DNA of 64,000 nucleotides from Williamsia sterculiae (GTDB lineage Bacteria > Actinomycetota > Actinomycetes > Mycobacteriales > Mycobacteriaceae): positions 118,512 to 182,511 of the forward strand of contig NZ_FTNT01000011.1 in NCBI RefSeq assembly GCF_900156495.1. The letters run 5' to 3'. This document shows, one piece after another, positions 27,176 to 36,195 of the stretch (within the stretch, counting starts at the first letter, position 1; each line of letters starts with the position of its first letter). The notes beneath the pieces were generated by a model that was not told where the DNA came from, searched no databases, and saw only the letters and a list, made by a program, of their open reading frames with translations. Both the position numbers and the translations under genes were made by a program.

Positions 27176-28812
27176 GAACGTAGGGTCCGGTGACGAAACC
27201 CCCGACACCCTCCGGTCGGTCCTGGCGGCCCTCGATGATTTCGACACCGACGAGTTGTTGTCCGTTCGAGAGGCGTTGTCTGACAGGTTGGTCGACAAGT
27301 CGTTTGTGGAATTGGATGACGAGCAGGTGGTGGACGCGGCGCGGCGGTTGCAGCGGCAGACGCGGCGAGATGAGGCCGTGCAGGTGGCGTTGACCACGCA
27401 GATGTTGGAGCGTGGGTTACCCCCGAAACGCGGTCTGCGACGCAACGCGTACCTGCGGGAAGTTATGCGGCTGAGTGGCTCCGAATCAGCGGCGCGCGTT
27501 GCGAACACTGAGCATTGTGCCCCGATGGTGGGGTTGACCGGGGAAAGCCTGCCCCCGTACGCACCGACCATGGCCGCACTGCTGCGTGACGGGGCGATCG
27601 GGGCAGCACATCTGCGGGTGATGCGGGCAGTGATCGCCAAGTTTCCTGCTGCGGTCCGGGATGACCGGTCGGGTGTGGGAAGCCGCCGAACAACAGTTGG
27701 GTGCACTGGCAGCGGTATTGGACCCGGATCAGTTGACCCGGGCGGCGCAACGGATGCTCGCCTACCTGGACCCCGACGGTGTCGATGACGACGACCGCGA
27801 TAGGAAACGCCGACGCAGTCTCACGCTGGGTCGCCAAGGCGTGGATCACATGTCCGGCATCCGCGGCGAACTGGATCCGGTGACCCGGGCGTTGTGGGAT
27901 GTGCTGGCCGAGAAATGGGCGCGGCCGGGCATGAACAACCCCGACGACCCGGAGTCGCCCGTGGGCGATGCGGACAAGGTCAACGCCGACGTTCTCGCCG
28001 CGGCGGCGAAACGGGATACCCGCAGCACCGCGCAACGCAACCATGATGCGTTCGCCCTGATGCTCCGAACGATCACCGACTCTGGGGTGTTGGGCCAACA
28101 CCGAGGCCTACCCACGCAAGTCATCCTCACCATGACATTGGAAGAACTCGAAGCCGAAACCGGGATAGCGACCACCGCCTCCGGCGGCACCCTCCCCGTC
28201 CGCGATGCGCTCGCGTTGGCCGGCACGTCGCGGCCGTTCCTCGCCCTGCTGGACGACAAGGACCGGCCCCTGTTTCTCGGTCGGCAACGACGACTCGCTA
28301 GCTCGGATCAGCGGATGGCGTTGATCGCCTCCCAACGGGGGTGCACCCGACCCGGGTGTGATCAACCCGCCACCCGCGTGGCCGTGCATCACGTGCACGA
28401 ATGGCGCAACGATGGTCGCACCGATGTGACCGTGTTGGCGTTGGCGTGCGACGCCGACCACGCCCAGGTCAACGACAGCGAACATGGGTGGATCACCGAG
28501 ATCATCACCCCCGACACCGGACCACCCGACTGGGTCGGACGTGTCGGGTGGCGACAACGCGGCACGGATGGACCACTGCTGCCGAATCCGGTGCTGCGGC
28601 AGGATCGCACCATCGCTGCCCGCGTGTCAGCCAACCGCGAACAACTCACCCTCCAGTCCGACCAAGCGCGCACAGCCCAACACTTCCGCAACACCTTTAG
28701 GGATCACCTGACGCTCACACGCGCCCACCTCGCCGAAGGCCACCGCTGGGAACACGACCTCCACCTCATACCCCTCGGCGACCCACCCCACGACCAACCC
28801 GTGGCCGCCTGA
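27168..28812 (+). pseudogene. DUF222/HNH endonuclease gene with frameshift
   Basis: REP13E12-type protein with an N-terminal DUF222 helical region and a C-terminal HNH nuclease (GCTRPGCDQPATRVAVHH, with HH and later Asn and His). The reading frame is broken: 27168 to about 27670 is read in one frame and 27671 onward in another. Removing one G from the GGG run at 27671-27673 restores DDRSVWEAAEQQL and joins both parts into about 547 codons. Either a recent inactivation, phase variation in a short G run, or a sequencing error. Expression is likely under SOS control. Confidence 0.85.
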
Positions 28813-28840
28813 GCCGATCGACTATGGGGCGCGGTCTGGG

Positions 28841-29788
28841 CTAGCTGACTCGTTCGATCAGCTCGGCCGTGGCGGTCCACAACCGGGACTCGCGCTCTCG
28901 ATCGACAGCGAACGGTTCGACGTCGCGAACCTCCGTCTTGACGACAAATGCGCCGTCACGGAGCGAAGCCCATTTCTCGTCGAGCGCGACGGAGGCGAGC
29001 AGCGGACCGGACTCCCGTGGCGACGAGACTCCTGGGATGCGAGCGATGGCACCCATGACTCGTCTGAGAGCGGCGGGCATCTCGCGAGCCAATCCAGTGG
29101 ATGGCATCCAACCCGGTTCGAACACGGACACCGCCACCCCCTCCGGTGCGCGGCGCTGCAGTTCGTGTGCGTAATAGAGGATAGCGAGTTTCGAAGTGGA
29201 GTAGGCGACGCCGGCAGAGTGCAGATCGTGCGGCGCGGATTCCGGTGCGGTGAGCTCGAGCGGGTCCTTCCACTCCGATGGCGCAACGCCGAGGATGCGG
29301 CGCCATATGTTCTGGTAGTAGGTGTTGGAGCCGATGAGCACGATGCGGGCGGGCGAGGTGAATGTCCGCAGCAGGTCACCGATGAGCGCCGCGTGAGCCA
29401 CATGGTTGACGGCGAAGGTGCGCTCGTAGCCATCCGTGGTCAGCGCACCGGAGACGCTTCCGGTCACTCCGGCGTTCGCGACGAGAGCACGGAGCGGTCG
29501 CACCGTGCCACGCGTCACAAGCTCTTGCGCCCGGGCTGCGGCTGCACGAACTTCGCTGATATGTCCTAGATCTGCACCTATTGCGTGAGCGGTCGTCCCG
29601 GTGGCGCGCACCTCGGCGAGGATGTCATCCAGTCCACCGCCGGGCCGACCCACGAGAATGAGGTCGGGCCGGTCATGAGGTGGGCGGTGTGCCATCGCGA
29701 GGGTCGCCTCGCGACCGAGACTGCCGGTCGGTCCGGTGATGAGGACGGTGCCCGTCTGCGGAGAAGTCGAACTGTGCGTAGAGGTCAT
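28841..29788 (-). CDS. Short-chain dehydrogenase/reductase
   Basis: SDR of 315 aa, longer than the classical type. Dinucleotide motif TGPTGSLGREA near residue 19; VANAGVTG replaces NNAG; SNTYYQN and the catalytic YSTSK follow. The C-terminal half has additional sequence as in protochlorophyllide-reductase/retinol-dehydrogenase-like SDRs. ATG at 29788 begins at the family homology; an in-frame start at 29881 would leave no promoter space. It is divergent from an XRE regulator that probably controls it. Confidence 0.88.
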   Translation of the reverse strand: MTSTHSSTSPQTGTVLITGPTGSLGREATLAMAHRPPHDRPDLILVGRPGGGLDDILAEVRATGTTAHAIGADLGHISEVRAAAARAQELVTRGTVRPLRALVANAGVTGSVSGALTTDGYERTFAVNHVAHAALIGDLLRTFTSPARIVLIGSNTYYQNIWRRILGVAPSEWKDPLELTAPESAPHDLHSAGVAYSTSKLAILYYAHELQRRAPEGVAVSVFEPGWMPSTGLAREMPAALRRVMGAIARIPGVSSPRESGPLLASVALDEKWASLRDGAFVVKTEVRDVEPFAVDRERESRLWTATAELIERVS

Positions 29789-29887
29789 GGTCACCAGAGT
29801 GGTCAGCGTCTCGGACCGCAGCCAGTCGTCGACGTGTCGTAGGACTGCCAGGGCCAGGACACGACCTCCTCGGGGAGGCACACTCGG

Positions 29888-30742
29888 GTGGTGGCGGATT
29901 CGGAGTTCGGGAATGCGGTGCGCCGTTGGCGTGACCGGATCAGGCCGGACACGGTGGGAGTGCCGACGGGCGGACGTCGCCGGGCCGCAGGGCTGCGACG
30001 CGAAGAACTCTCGGCACTCGCGGGTATCTCGGTCGACTACCTGACCCGATTGGAACAGGGTCGCGCGACTTCACCGTCGACGCAGGTCGTCGAAGCGCTC
30101 GCACGCGCACTCCGCCTCGGCGATGCGGAGCGGGAGTTGTTGTTTCGGCTGGCCGGGCAGCAGCCACCCGGTGCAGGCCTGGTGTCGCAACGTATCCCGC
30201 CGAGTGTGCACCGCCTTCTCGCCCGGCTCAGTGGCAACCCCATCGTCGTCTACGACGCCATGTGGAACGTCATCAGCACCAATCGTGCGTACGACGCGAT
30301 CAGCGGCGCACAGACGTGGCGTGGGGTCCAGCGCAACGGCGTCTGGCGGAACGTGGTCGGCCCAGGTCCGCTCGCGGCGCTCAGCGAGGAGGAACGCGAC
30401 GAACAGGTAGTCGGTATCGTCGCCGACCTTCGTCTCACCGCCGCGAACTACCCCGACGACCCACGTATTCGAAGGCTGATTGCCGAACTGTCGCGTGCCA
30501 GCCCTCGTTTCGTCGAGCTCTGGAGCTCCGCGGATCTCGTTCTGCCCGAGGATCGCGGCCGCCACAAGATCGTCGAGCACCCGGCCGTCGGAGACATCGC
30601 GCTCGATTGCGACACCCTCGTCGTTGCCGGTGACGATCTCCGGATCATGATCTACTCGGCCGAACCGGGCAGCGAGGACGCGGACCGACTGGCCCTCGCG
30701 CTCGTCCTCGGCACCCAGGACGTCGTCGACGTCGCGCGGTGA
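29888..30742 (+). CDS. XRE-family regulator with MmyB-like ligand domain
   Basis: Regulator of 284 aa. N-terminal helix-turn-helix: GLRREELSALAGISVDYLTRLEQGR, residues 37-61. The C-terminal PAS-like ligand region matches the MmyB type (VYDAMWNVISTNRAYDAI, then RLIAELSRASPRFVELW and HPAVGDIALDCDTL). MmyB relatives bind fatty acids and commonly control an adjacent SDR, which fits the divergent neighbour here. GTG at 29888 or 29891; GGGAGG lies about 10 nt upstream. Confidence 0.92.
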   Translation: MVADSEFGNAVRRWRDRIRPDTVGVPTGGRRRAAGLRREELSALAGISVDYLTRLEQGRATSPSTQVVEALARALRLGDAERELLFRLAGQQPPGAGLVSQRIPPSVHRLLARLSGNPIVVYDAMWNVISTNRAYDAISGAQTWRGVQRNGVWRNVVGPGPLAALSEEERDEQVVGIVADLRLTAANYPDDPRIRRLIAELSRASPRFVELWSSADLVLPEDRGRHKIVEHPAVGDIALDCDTLVVAGDDLRIMIYSAEPGSEDADRLALALVLGTQDVVDVAR

Positions 30743-30783
30743 CTACCGAGCCGCGAGAGGCAACTGTCAACGCTCTCGACCAC

Positions 30784-31347
30784 CTAGACCATTGATGTCG
30801 GGGAGGTGTGGGCCGCGGGCGCGAGAGCGGTCGCTTGAGCACGCACGGCAGTACGTTTGGCGCGGGCGCAGCGCCACAGGTAACCCGGGGACGGCGGAAC
30901 CCAGCCGAGTTGTTCAGCCATCCCGAGGTCGTCGCGATTTGCCCAATGCTCGACGCACAGGCCGCCGCGAATCCGATACCAGTGCGACTGGGTGACGGCA
31001 AAGTCCTTGCCCGTAGGAGCGAACACTTGCTTGATCTCAGCATTGGCGTCGTACACGACGAACGGACCGCGGTGGGTACCGGACATCGTGGCGTGAGCGA
31101 CCACGAAGTCACCGTCGGTCACCATCTCGTGCACGTCATACCGTAGGTCCGGGTACGCCGCACGTAACCACAGCGCCGTCTGCCAGAAGGCCTCGGGTCC
31201 GCGGCCGCGACAGGCGGGCGGCTCGTCGACCCCTTCCCTGTTGGTGGCTTCTGGATGGATGGTCGCGTCGAAAGCGGCCCTATCCCCCGAACCCATGTCC
31301 ATCAGTGATTTCGTCGCGACGGCGACCATCTCAGCTTTGTCGATCAT
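30784..31347 (-). CDS. SnoaL-like/ester cyclase family protein
   Basis: Protein of 187 aa with an NTF2-like fold of the SnoaL group: MVAVATKSLMDMGSGDRAAFDATIHPEATNREG, then RGRGPEAFWQTALWLRAAYPDLRYDVHEMV, and HWYRIRGGLCVEHWANRDDLGMAEQLG. Members bind or cyclise small hydrophobic compounds; substrate unknown. ATG at 31347 has AAGG 7 nt upstream. It is divergent from a TetR gene across 55 nt that contain a palindrome. The C-terminal 40 residues are basic and poorly conserved. Confidence 0.85.
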   Translation of the reverse strand: MIDKAEMVAVATKSLMDMGSGDRAAFDATIHPEATNREGVDEPPACRGRGPEAFWQTALWLRAAYPDLRYDVHEMVTDGDFVVAHATMSGTHRGPFVVYDANAEIKQVFAPTGKDFAVTQSHWYRIRGGLCVEHWANRDDLGMAEQLGWVPPSPGYLWRCARAKRTAVRAQATALAPAAHTSPTSMV

Positions 31348-31362
31348 GACCGCACCTTCGGA

Positions 31363-31377
31363 TACAGGGAGACTGTA
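31363..31377. promoter_or_regulatory. Putative TetR operator
   Basis: TACAG-GGAGA-CTGTA, an inverted repeat in the 55-nt gap between the divergent SnoaL-like and TetR genes. The position suits repression of both genes (inference). A -10-like TATTGA at 31392-31397 lies just before the TetR ATG. Confidence 0.45.
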
Positions 31378-31402
31378 GTGAAATTCGAGTATTGATGACA
31401 GC

Positions 31403-32056
31403 ATGGCTGGAGTCAATAGGAGGCGTGGATACGATTCGTCCGGACGCCGTGACGAGGCCCGAGCCCGCAGGCGTCGAATCGTGCTGGCGGCCACGGACCT
31501 GTTCGAGCGCCGCGGCTTTCACGTGACCATCGCCGAGATCGCCGACGCGGCCGGTGTGTCACCGGAGACGATCTACAAGTCCTTCGACGGCAAGTCCGGG
31601 CTGATCAAGGACGCCCTCGATCAGGCCTTGGCCGGCGACGACAACGACGTGAGGGTCGCCGATCGGCCGGAGAACAAAGCGGTCGACATCGAGCCGGATC
31701 CCCGACGCAAGATCGAGCGATATGCGGCAACCGCAGTCCCCCGCATCGAGCGAGCCGGACGGCTGATGATCGCGATCCGTGATGGCGCACGATCCGATCC
31801 GGCGCTGCAGACGCTCTGGGCCCAAGCATTGCAGCAGCGACTCGACGGAATGACCATGCTGGCCCGCCATCTATCCGAGTCCGGCACTCTCCGTCCGGGA
31901 CTCACGGTAGACAAGGCTCGGGACACCCTGTGGACTCTCATCTCACCGGAGATCTACGAACTGCTCGTCGTGCGGCGAGGGTGGTCGATCGCGGAATATC
32001 AGGACTGGATCACTCACGCGATGATCGCCGAACTCCTGCCCGATCTTGCGACGTGA
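31403..32056 (+). CDS. TetR/AcrR family transcriptional regulator
   Basis: Regulator of 217 aa. Helix-turn-helix: VTIAEIADAAGVSPETIYKSFDGKSGLIKDAL near residues 41-72. The C-terminal part includes RLMIAIRDGARSDPALQTLW and a TetR_C-like ending. ATG at 31403 lacks a good ribosome site and may be leaderless. Likely represses the divergent SnoaL-like gene through the palindrome at 31363-31377. Converges on the acyl-CoA dehydrogenase gene across 88 nt. Confidence 0.9.
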   Translation: MAGVNRRRGYDSSGRRDEARARRRRIVLAATDLFERRGFHVTIAEIADAAGVSPETIYKSFDGKSGLIKDALDQALAGDDNDVRVADRPENKAVDIEPDPRRKIERYAATAVPRIERAGRLMIAIRDGARSDPALQTLWAQALQQRLDGMTMLARHLSESGTLRPGLTVDKARDTLWTLISPEIYELLVVRRGWSIAEYQDWITHAMIAELLPDLAT

Positions 32057-32144
32057 GAAGATCGCGCAGTCGGCACACATGTCGGCGTGTTCAACCTGGA
32101 CAAGCCGTCCGAGTGGCCACTGACCACCACGCCCTACCTCGACC

Positions 32145-33869
32145 TCAGGCCTCCGGCATCACGTACGCGCCATCGAGGGACTGCACCTGCCGCCACACCC
32201 GGTCGAACGACTCCGCATCGACGGCTGGTCGGCGCACTGCGCCCAGAGCCCAGTCCTGCTGAGCCGCCGTCGTCGAGGGCTTGCCGTACAACGACACCGC
32301 GTAACCGGAGAAGTCGCGGATCTGGAAGTCGAAGATCCGGCCCAGCATGTCGTCATCGAGACCGGTGATCGCCGCCTGCTCGAGAATGAGCTGTCCGTAC
32401 ACGATGAGTGTGAACAGGTGACCGATGGTGAGGACGAAGTCGAGATCCTGTTGCTGCTCGGGACTGGGCGGGGCCGTCTGCAGCAGCGTCTGCAACGCCG
32501 TGGCCTGTTCGTAGAACACAGCGACGTTGGGCACGTCGAGACGCGATTCGTAGACAGCCTTCCAGTCTGCGAACTGAATTTTCCCTGCACCGCCGACCGG
32601 ACCCTGCGCGAAGAAGAATGCGTCGTCGGTGGCATCATCGCGAGTCCCGATCTCCGGGTATTCGGCGGGATTGAACAGATAGTTGGGCATGAACTTGAGA
32701 ATCTGCGCAACGTTGACGTGCACCGTGCCCTCCAACCGCGGTAGCCAACCGATGAAACGATTCGCCTGATGGAAGTACGTGGTCTTCTCGTAACCCTTGG
32801 CGGCCACCACGTCGAGCAATAACGTCATGACGGTCTCGCCCTCGGACGTGACCTTCGACTTGGTCACGGGATTGAACAGCAGATAACGGCGGTCGTCCCG
32901 GCTCGCACTGCGGAAGTAATCGACCGCGCGGTCACTGAACATCTTCATGGCCGTCAGCCGCGCAAACGCGTCGACGAAGTTGCTCTGCACGTGTGAGAAG
33001 TCGGTGACCGGTTTGCCGTACAGAACCCTGTTGTTGGAGTGGGTGATCGACTCGTACAGCGAGTGAGTGCACATGCCGATCGAGGCATGGCAGAGATTGA
33101 ACTTGCCGACGTTGACGGTGTTGAGTGCGGCAGCGAACGCCTGTGGACCGGTGTGCAGGATGTCATCGGCCGTCACCGGATAGTCGTCGAGTTCGAATGT
33201 CGAGACGTACATCTGCCCGTGTACGACGTTGTCGACCAGCCGGTAGTTCGGGTGGCGCGAGTCGGCGGTGAAGAAGACGTAACCGTCCGGCCCGTCCACG
33301 TCGGCACGCCGACCGAATACCGACACCGTGCCGGCGACGTTGCCGTTCCCGATGTAGTACTTGGTCCCCGACGCGGTGAGACTCTCGCCGTCTGCCGACG
33401 GCGTCAGGATCATGTCCGTGCTGTACACGTCCGCGCCGTGTGCTCGCTCGGACAGTCCGAACGCCATTACCTCGCCGTCGAGGAGTTGTTGTGCGGCTCT
33501 GGTCTTGGCTTTGGCGTTCTCCGACATCCAGATCGGTCCGAGTCCCAGAATCGTCACCTGCTCGGCGTACCAGTACGCCAGACCGTAAAACCCGAAGATC
33601 TCACTCAGCGCCGCGTTGCGAGCTCCGTCCCAGCGCCGATTCTCGTCCCCATCGGCATAGGCCGCAGGCGTCAGGAAGGTCGCGAACAGCTTCTCCTTCT
33701 TCTCGAACTCCAGGAAGTCCGCGACCCACTCGGCATTCAGGTCAGCCTGCAGCAAGCGTTGCTTGCCGTAGGACTCGAAGAAGTCGATCGTCGACCGCAG
33801 CAATCGCCGCGTTTCGGAATCGAACTCCGCGTAATCGTGGGAACCCGGATTCAAGAGGACGCCTGACAT
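32145..33869 (-). CDS. Acyl-CoA dehydrogenase/oxidase family protein
   Basis: Flavoprotein-type protein of 574 aa resembling acyl-CoA oxidases or the larger dehydrogenases. The FAD/substrate region reads MAFGLSERAHGADVYSTDMIL, then ASGTKYYIGNGNVAGTVSVFGR; the C-terminal helical domain includes NLCHASIGMCTHSLYESITHSNNRVLYGKPV. The catalytic glutamate cannot be placed with certainty. Fatty-acid or sterol breakdown is likely. ATG at 33869 fits homology better than an in-frame start at 33932, though the ribosome site is weak. Confidence 0.88.
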   Translation of the reverse strand: MSGVLLNPGSHDYAEFDSETRRLLRSTIDFFESYGKQRLLQADLNAEWVADFLEFEKKEKLFATFLTPAAYADGDENRRWDGARNAALSEIFGFYGLAYWYAEQVTILGLGPIWMSENAKAKTRAAQQLLDGEVMAFGLSERAHGADVYSTDMILTPSADGESLTASGTKYYIGNGNVAGTVSVFGRRADVDGPDGYVFFTADSRHPNYRLVDNVVHGQMYVSTFELDDYPVTADDILHTGPQAFAAALNTVNVGKFNLCHASIGMCTHSLYESITHSNNRVLYGKPVTDFSHVQSNFVDAFARLTAMKMFSDRAVDYFRSASRDDRRYLLFNPVTKSKVTSEGETVMTLLLDVVAAKGYEKTTYFHQANRFIGWLPRLEGTVHVNVAQILKFMPNYLFNPAEYPEIGTRDDATDDAFFFAQGPVGGAGKIQFADWKAVYESRLDVPNVAVFYEQATALQTLLQTAPPSPEQQQDLDFVLTIGHLFTLIVYGQLILEQAAITGLDDDMLGRIFDFQIRDFSGYAVSLYGKPSTTAAQQDWALGAVRRPAVDAESFDRVWRQVQSLDGAYVMPEA

Positions 33870-33971
33870 GACCGTCACTGTAGCGATCGTGCAGACGTGG
33901 CGACATCGCCCTGCGCGATCGGTTCGACGCAACCAGGAACATCGCCGCGATCAGCGTGGCGTGGCCCGCGG

Positions 33972-34319
33972 TCACGTTCGCGCGAACGGGCCGACGTAGA
34001 TCAGGATTGTGTTGACGACGACAACGGCTCCCCACGCGACTGCGATCGGGACTGACGAGATCGCGGCGAACGCGGCCAGAATCCCACCACCCAACACCAT
34101 GACCTTGACTGCGACTTCCGCCACCGGCACGTCGAATGTCGCTCGCGGAGAAGCGAAAAGACCCCACAGGATGACGGCGGCGCCGACCACCACGACCACC
34201 GTCACACCTCGCGACCACTTCACCTCGCCCAGGCGCCACGCCCATAGTCCCAGGAAGACAAGTGTCCCCATCTCCACAAGGAACGCCACCACGTCATTCG
34301 CGTTCGCATTGTCCGTCAT
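33972..34319 (-). CDS. YrdB/DUF2568 small membrane protein
   Basis: Integral membrane protein of 115 aa with four hydrophobic segments: VVAFLVEMGTLVFLGLWAW, VTVVVVVGAAVILWGLF, VKVMVLGGGILAAFAAI and VAWGAVVVVNTILIY. The LWGLFASPRA motif is typical of the DUF2568 family; function unknown. ATG at 34319 has GGAGG 5 nt upstream. The gene is the last chromosomal one before the integrated element. A pair of TetR-like operator sequences lies just upstream, yet no regulator gene remains beside it. Confidence 0.88.
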   Translation of the reverse strand: MTDNANANDVVAFLVEMGTLVFLGLWAWRLGEVKWSRGVTVVVVVGAAVILWGLFASPRATFDVPVAEVAVKVMVLGGGILAAFAAISSVPIAVAWGAVVVVNTILIYVGPFART

Positions 34320-34348
34320 CAGGTCCTCCGGCAGCCGCAGCATCATTC

Positions 34349-34408
34349 GAGAGCAGTGCTCTCACAATGAGACCATGTTGCCCGAGCAAATTCAAGAACA
34401 CTGCTCTC
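34349..34408. promoter_or_regulatory. Orphan operator pair upstream of DUF2568 gene
   Basis: GAGAGCAGTGCTCTC at 34349-34363 is a near-perfect palindrome (7-bp arms). Ten of its bases recur in inverted order as CACTGCTCTC at 34399-34408. Such paired sites are typical for a TetR-type repressor. No regulator gene lies on the other side: the space from here to the element's left end (34,514) has no convincing gene. Confidence 0.55.
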
Positions 34409-34513
34409 TAAACGCGACGTGACGGGCGATTCCAGCAAGTGGGGAAAGCGATCAGAAGTCGGGCGAAAGCAAGTGAGGCGCCCTCTGCGTCTACAGAAAG
34501 TGCCTCTGACCTG

Positions 34514-34539
34514 CGTCGGGCTGACAGGATTCGAACCTG
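34514..34539. repeat. attL core
   Basis: Left copy of the 26-bp repeat; begins CGTCGGGCTGACAGGATT and ends GAACCTG. It differs from attR by one base (C at 34532, T at 43396). It is a fragment of the tRNA-Pro 3' end (T-arm and acceptor), so the functional gene is at the right end. Confidence 0.85.
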
Positions 34540-34655
34540 TAGCGTTCGGCGTCCTAGAAACAGCCATTGACCTGCTGATAGTCCGCGAAATATGGCCCAT
34601 ACCAGCACATTACCGATCGGACATAAGCGCACGTGAGCGGCGTCGATGTAAGCTC

Positions 34656-34675
34656 AGTGGGCACGTACTGGGCAC
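34656..34675. repeat. Left integrase arm-type sites
   Basis: AGTGGGCACGTACTGGGCAC contains two TGGGCAC copies with 11-bp period (one helical turn). The same 20-bp pattern occurs near attR at 43322-43341. Short repeated sites beside both att cores, on the same helix face, are what arm-binding sites of tyrosine integrases look like. They also lie 18 nt before the integrase start codon, so integrase could repress itself. Confidence 0.6.
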
Positions 34676-34693
34676 GATTCGGAGGCGTAAGGC

Positions 34694-35800
34694 ATGGCAG
34701 GACAACGAGCGTTCGGCAGTATCCGCAAGCTCCCGAGCAAGAAGTTCCAGGCGCGCTACGTCCACGGCGCGGACCTCGCCCGGTACACCGCGCCGACGAC
34801 ATTCACGGCCAAGATCGACGCCGAGGGCTGGCTGGCACAGGAGCGCAAGCTCATCGAGAACGGCGAGTGGACTCCCCCGGTCGAGCGGACCGCCGCCAAG
34901 GCCGTCACCGGCCTGACGCTCAAGACGTACGGCGAGAAGTGGCACGCCGAGACCGTCAACCGACACAAGCCACGGACTCGCGCCCTCAATCGCGGGTACC
35001 TCGACAACGTGATCTATCCGGGCCTCGGTGACCGCGCGCTCAAGGGTCTGACCGTGAGCGACGTCCGGGAGTGGTTCGCGGGCCTGGAGGACTTCCCGAC
35101 CCGCAACGCCAACGCCTATTCACTGCTGCGGACGATCCTCAACCAGGCCGTGGACGACGAGATCCTCGCGGCGAACCCGGCGAGGATCAAGCGCGCGGCC
35201 GTCAAGCACCGCAAGAGCGAGCCCATCCCTCTCACGCCCGAGGAGATCCGGGCATTGGCCGACGCCATCACCGCCCGCTATCGGGCGTGGGTTCTCCTCG
35301 CCGGATTCTCCGGGCTCCGGTTCGGTGAGCTGACCGCGCTCCGCCGATCGGATCTCGACATGGGAGAGGACTCGCTCGCCGTCACCGTCCGTCGAGCGGT
35401 GACGCGGGTCGATGGCAAGTTCGTGGTGGACCGCCCTAAGTCCCGGGCCGCGCTACGGACCGTCCCGCTCCCCGAGGGACTCCGGCCTGCGTTGGCCGAG
35501 CACCTCAAGACCTACGCACTCCCCGGCCGCGACGGGCTCCTGTTCCCGACGAGCACGGGCGCGATGATGTTTGCCTCCACGTTCCGCTACTCGTTCCAGC
35601 GCGCCGCCGAGGCCATCGGCAAACCGGGTCTCACACCTCACGGACTGCGCCACACGGCCGCGACGTTGTTCGCCCAGGCCGGGGCGACGTTGGCCGACCA
35701 CATGGTGTTGATGGGCCACACGTCGGCCGCGATGAGTGCCCGCTACACGCACAGCACCGAGTCCCGCACGCGTGGGCTCGTTCAATCCCTCTGGGAATAG
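34694..35800 (+). CDS. int: Phage-type tyrosine integrase
   Basis: Site-specific recombinase of 368 aa that joins attP to attB. The N-terminal arm-binding domain (FGSIRKLPSKKFQARYVH) and SAM-like core-binding domain precede the catalytic domain with Arg209 (GLRFGELTAL), Lys249, His316-x-x-Arg319 (HGLRH), His342 (GHTSAAM) and Tyr351 (ARYTHS). All catalytic residues are kept. ATG at 34694 has GGAGG 8 nt upstream. A TTGACC (34567-34572) with TATGGC about 18 nt later may be its promoter. Located next to attL as usual. Confidence 0.95.
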   Translation: MAGQRAFGSIRKLPSKKFQARYVHGADLARYTAPTTFTAKIDAEGWLAQERKLIENGEWTPPVERTAAKAVTGLTLKTYGEKWHAETVNRHKPRTRALNRGYLDNVIYPGLGDRALKGLTVSDVREWFAGLEDFPTRNANAYSLLRTILNQAVDDEILAANPARIKRAAVKHRKSEPIPLTPEEIRALADAITARYRAWVLLAGFSGLRFGELTALRRSDLDMGEDSLAVTVRRAVTRVDGKFVVDRPKSRAALRTVPLPEGLRPALAEHLKTYALPGRDGLLFPTSTGAMMFASTFRYSFQRAAEAIGKPGLTPHGLRHTAATLFAQAGATLADHMVLMGHTSAAMSARYTHSTESRTRGLVQSLWE

Positions 35801-35864
35801 CGCCGTGTGACCATATCGGTCAAACGAATTCTGTTAGGACACAAGGGCTTTCATTCACAAGTGT

Positions 35865-35893
35865 TTGACGTTATCGGACGCGACGACTATCGT
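35865..35893 (+). promoter_or_regulatory. Promoter of the element's main rightward operon
   Basis: TTGACG at 35865-35870, a 17-nt spacer, then TATCGT at 35888-35893: close to a housekeeping sigma promoter. The excisionase ATG follows 114 nt later with AGGAG upstream. This is the best promoter seen in the element and would drive xis and downstream genes. Confidence 0.6.
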
Positions 35894-36006
35894 CGGAACT
35901 ACGCATAAAAGCGCGACCGACGGCTTCCGCCAAGTCCCCGGCGCGGTATCTGGCGAGTTACGTGCTTGGGCGAGATTCGATTCCGTAATCTCTCAGGAGC
36001 CCTCGC

Positions 36007-36195
36007 ATGTCCGCACGTCGCAGTTTCACCACTCCCAATCGCCTTGCCGACGATCTCGGCGTCACCGACCGCACCGTTCGACGGTGGATCGCAGAGGGTC
36101 GGCTCAAGGCCGTTCGCCTCTCCGAGCGCGTGATCCGTATCGACACCGCCGAGGTCGATCGTTTCCTCGCCCAGGCCGAGACCAACGGCCGATGA
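36007..36195 (+). CDS. Excisionase / helix-turn-helix DNA-binding protein
   Basis: 62-aa protein with a MerR/excisionase-type winged helix: TTPNRLADDLGVTDRTVRRWIAEGRLKAVRLSERVIRIDTAEVDRFL. This form is common for phage excisionases that bend DNA near att sites. AGGAG lies 7 nt before the ATG. The stop codon overlaps the next start (ATGA at 36192). Confidence 0.9.
   Translation: MSARRSFTTPNRLADDLGVTDRTVRRWIAEGRLKAVRLSERVIRIDTAEVDRFLAQAETNGR

Noticed and set aside
34373..34422. Short frame MLPEQIQEHCSLNAT near the orphan operators, considered as a TetR remnant
   Set aside because: Only 15 codons and no helix-turn-helix sequence; too little to call a pseudogene.
34514..34539. Left att copy considered as a second tRNA-Pro gene
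   Set aside because: Only the 3' 23-26 nt match; D-arm and anticodon arm are absent.
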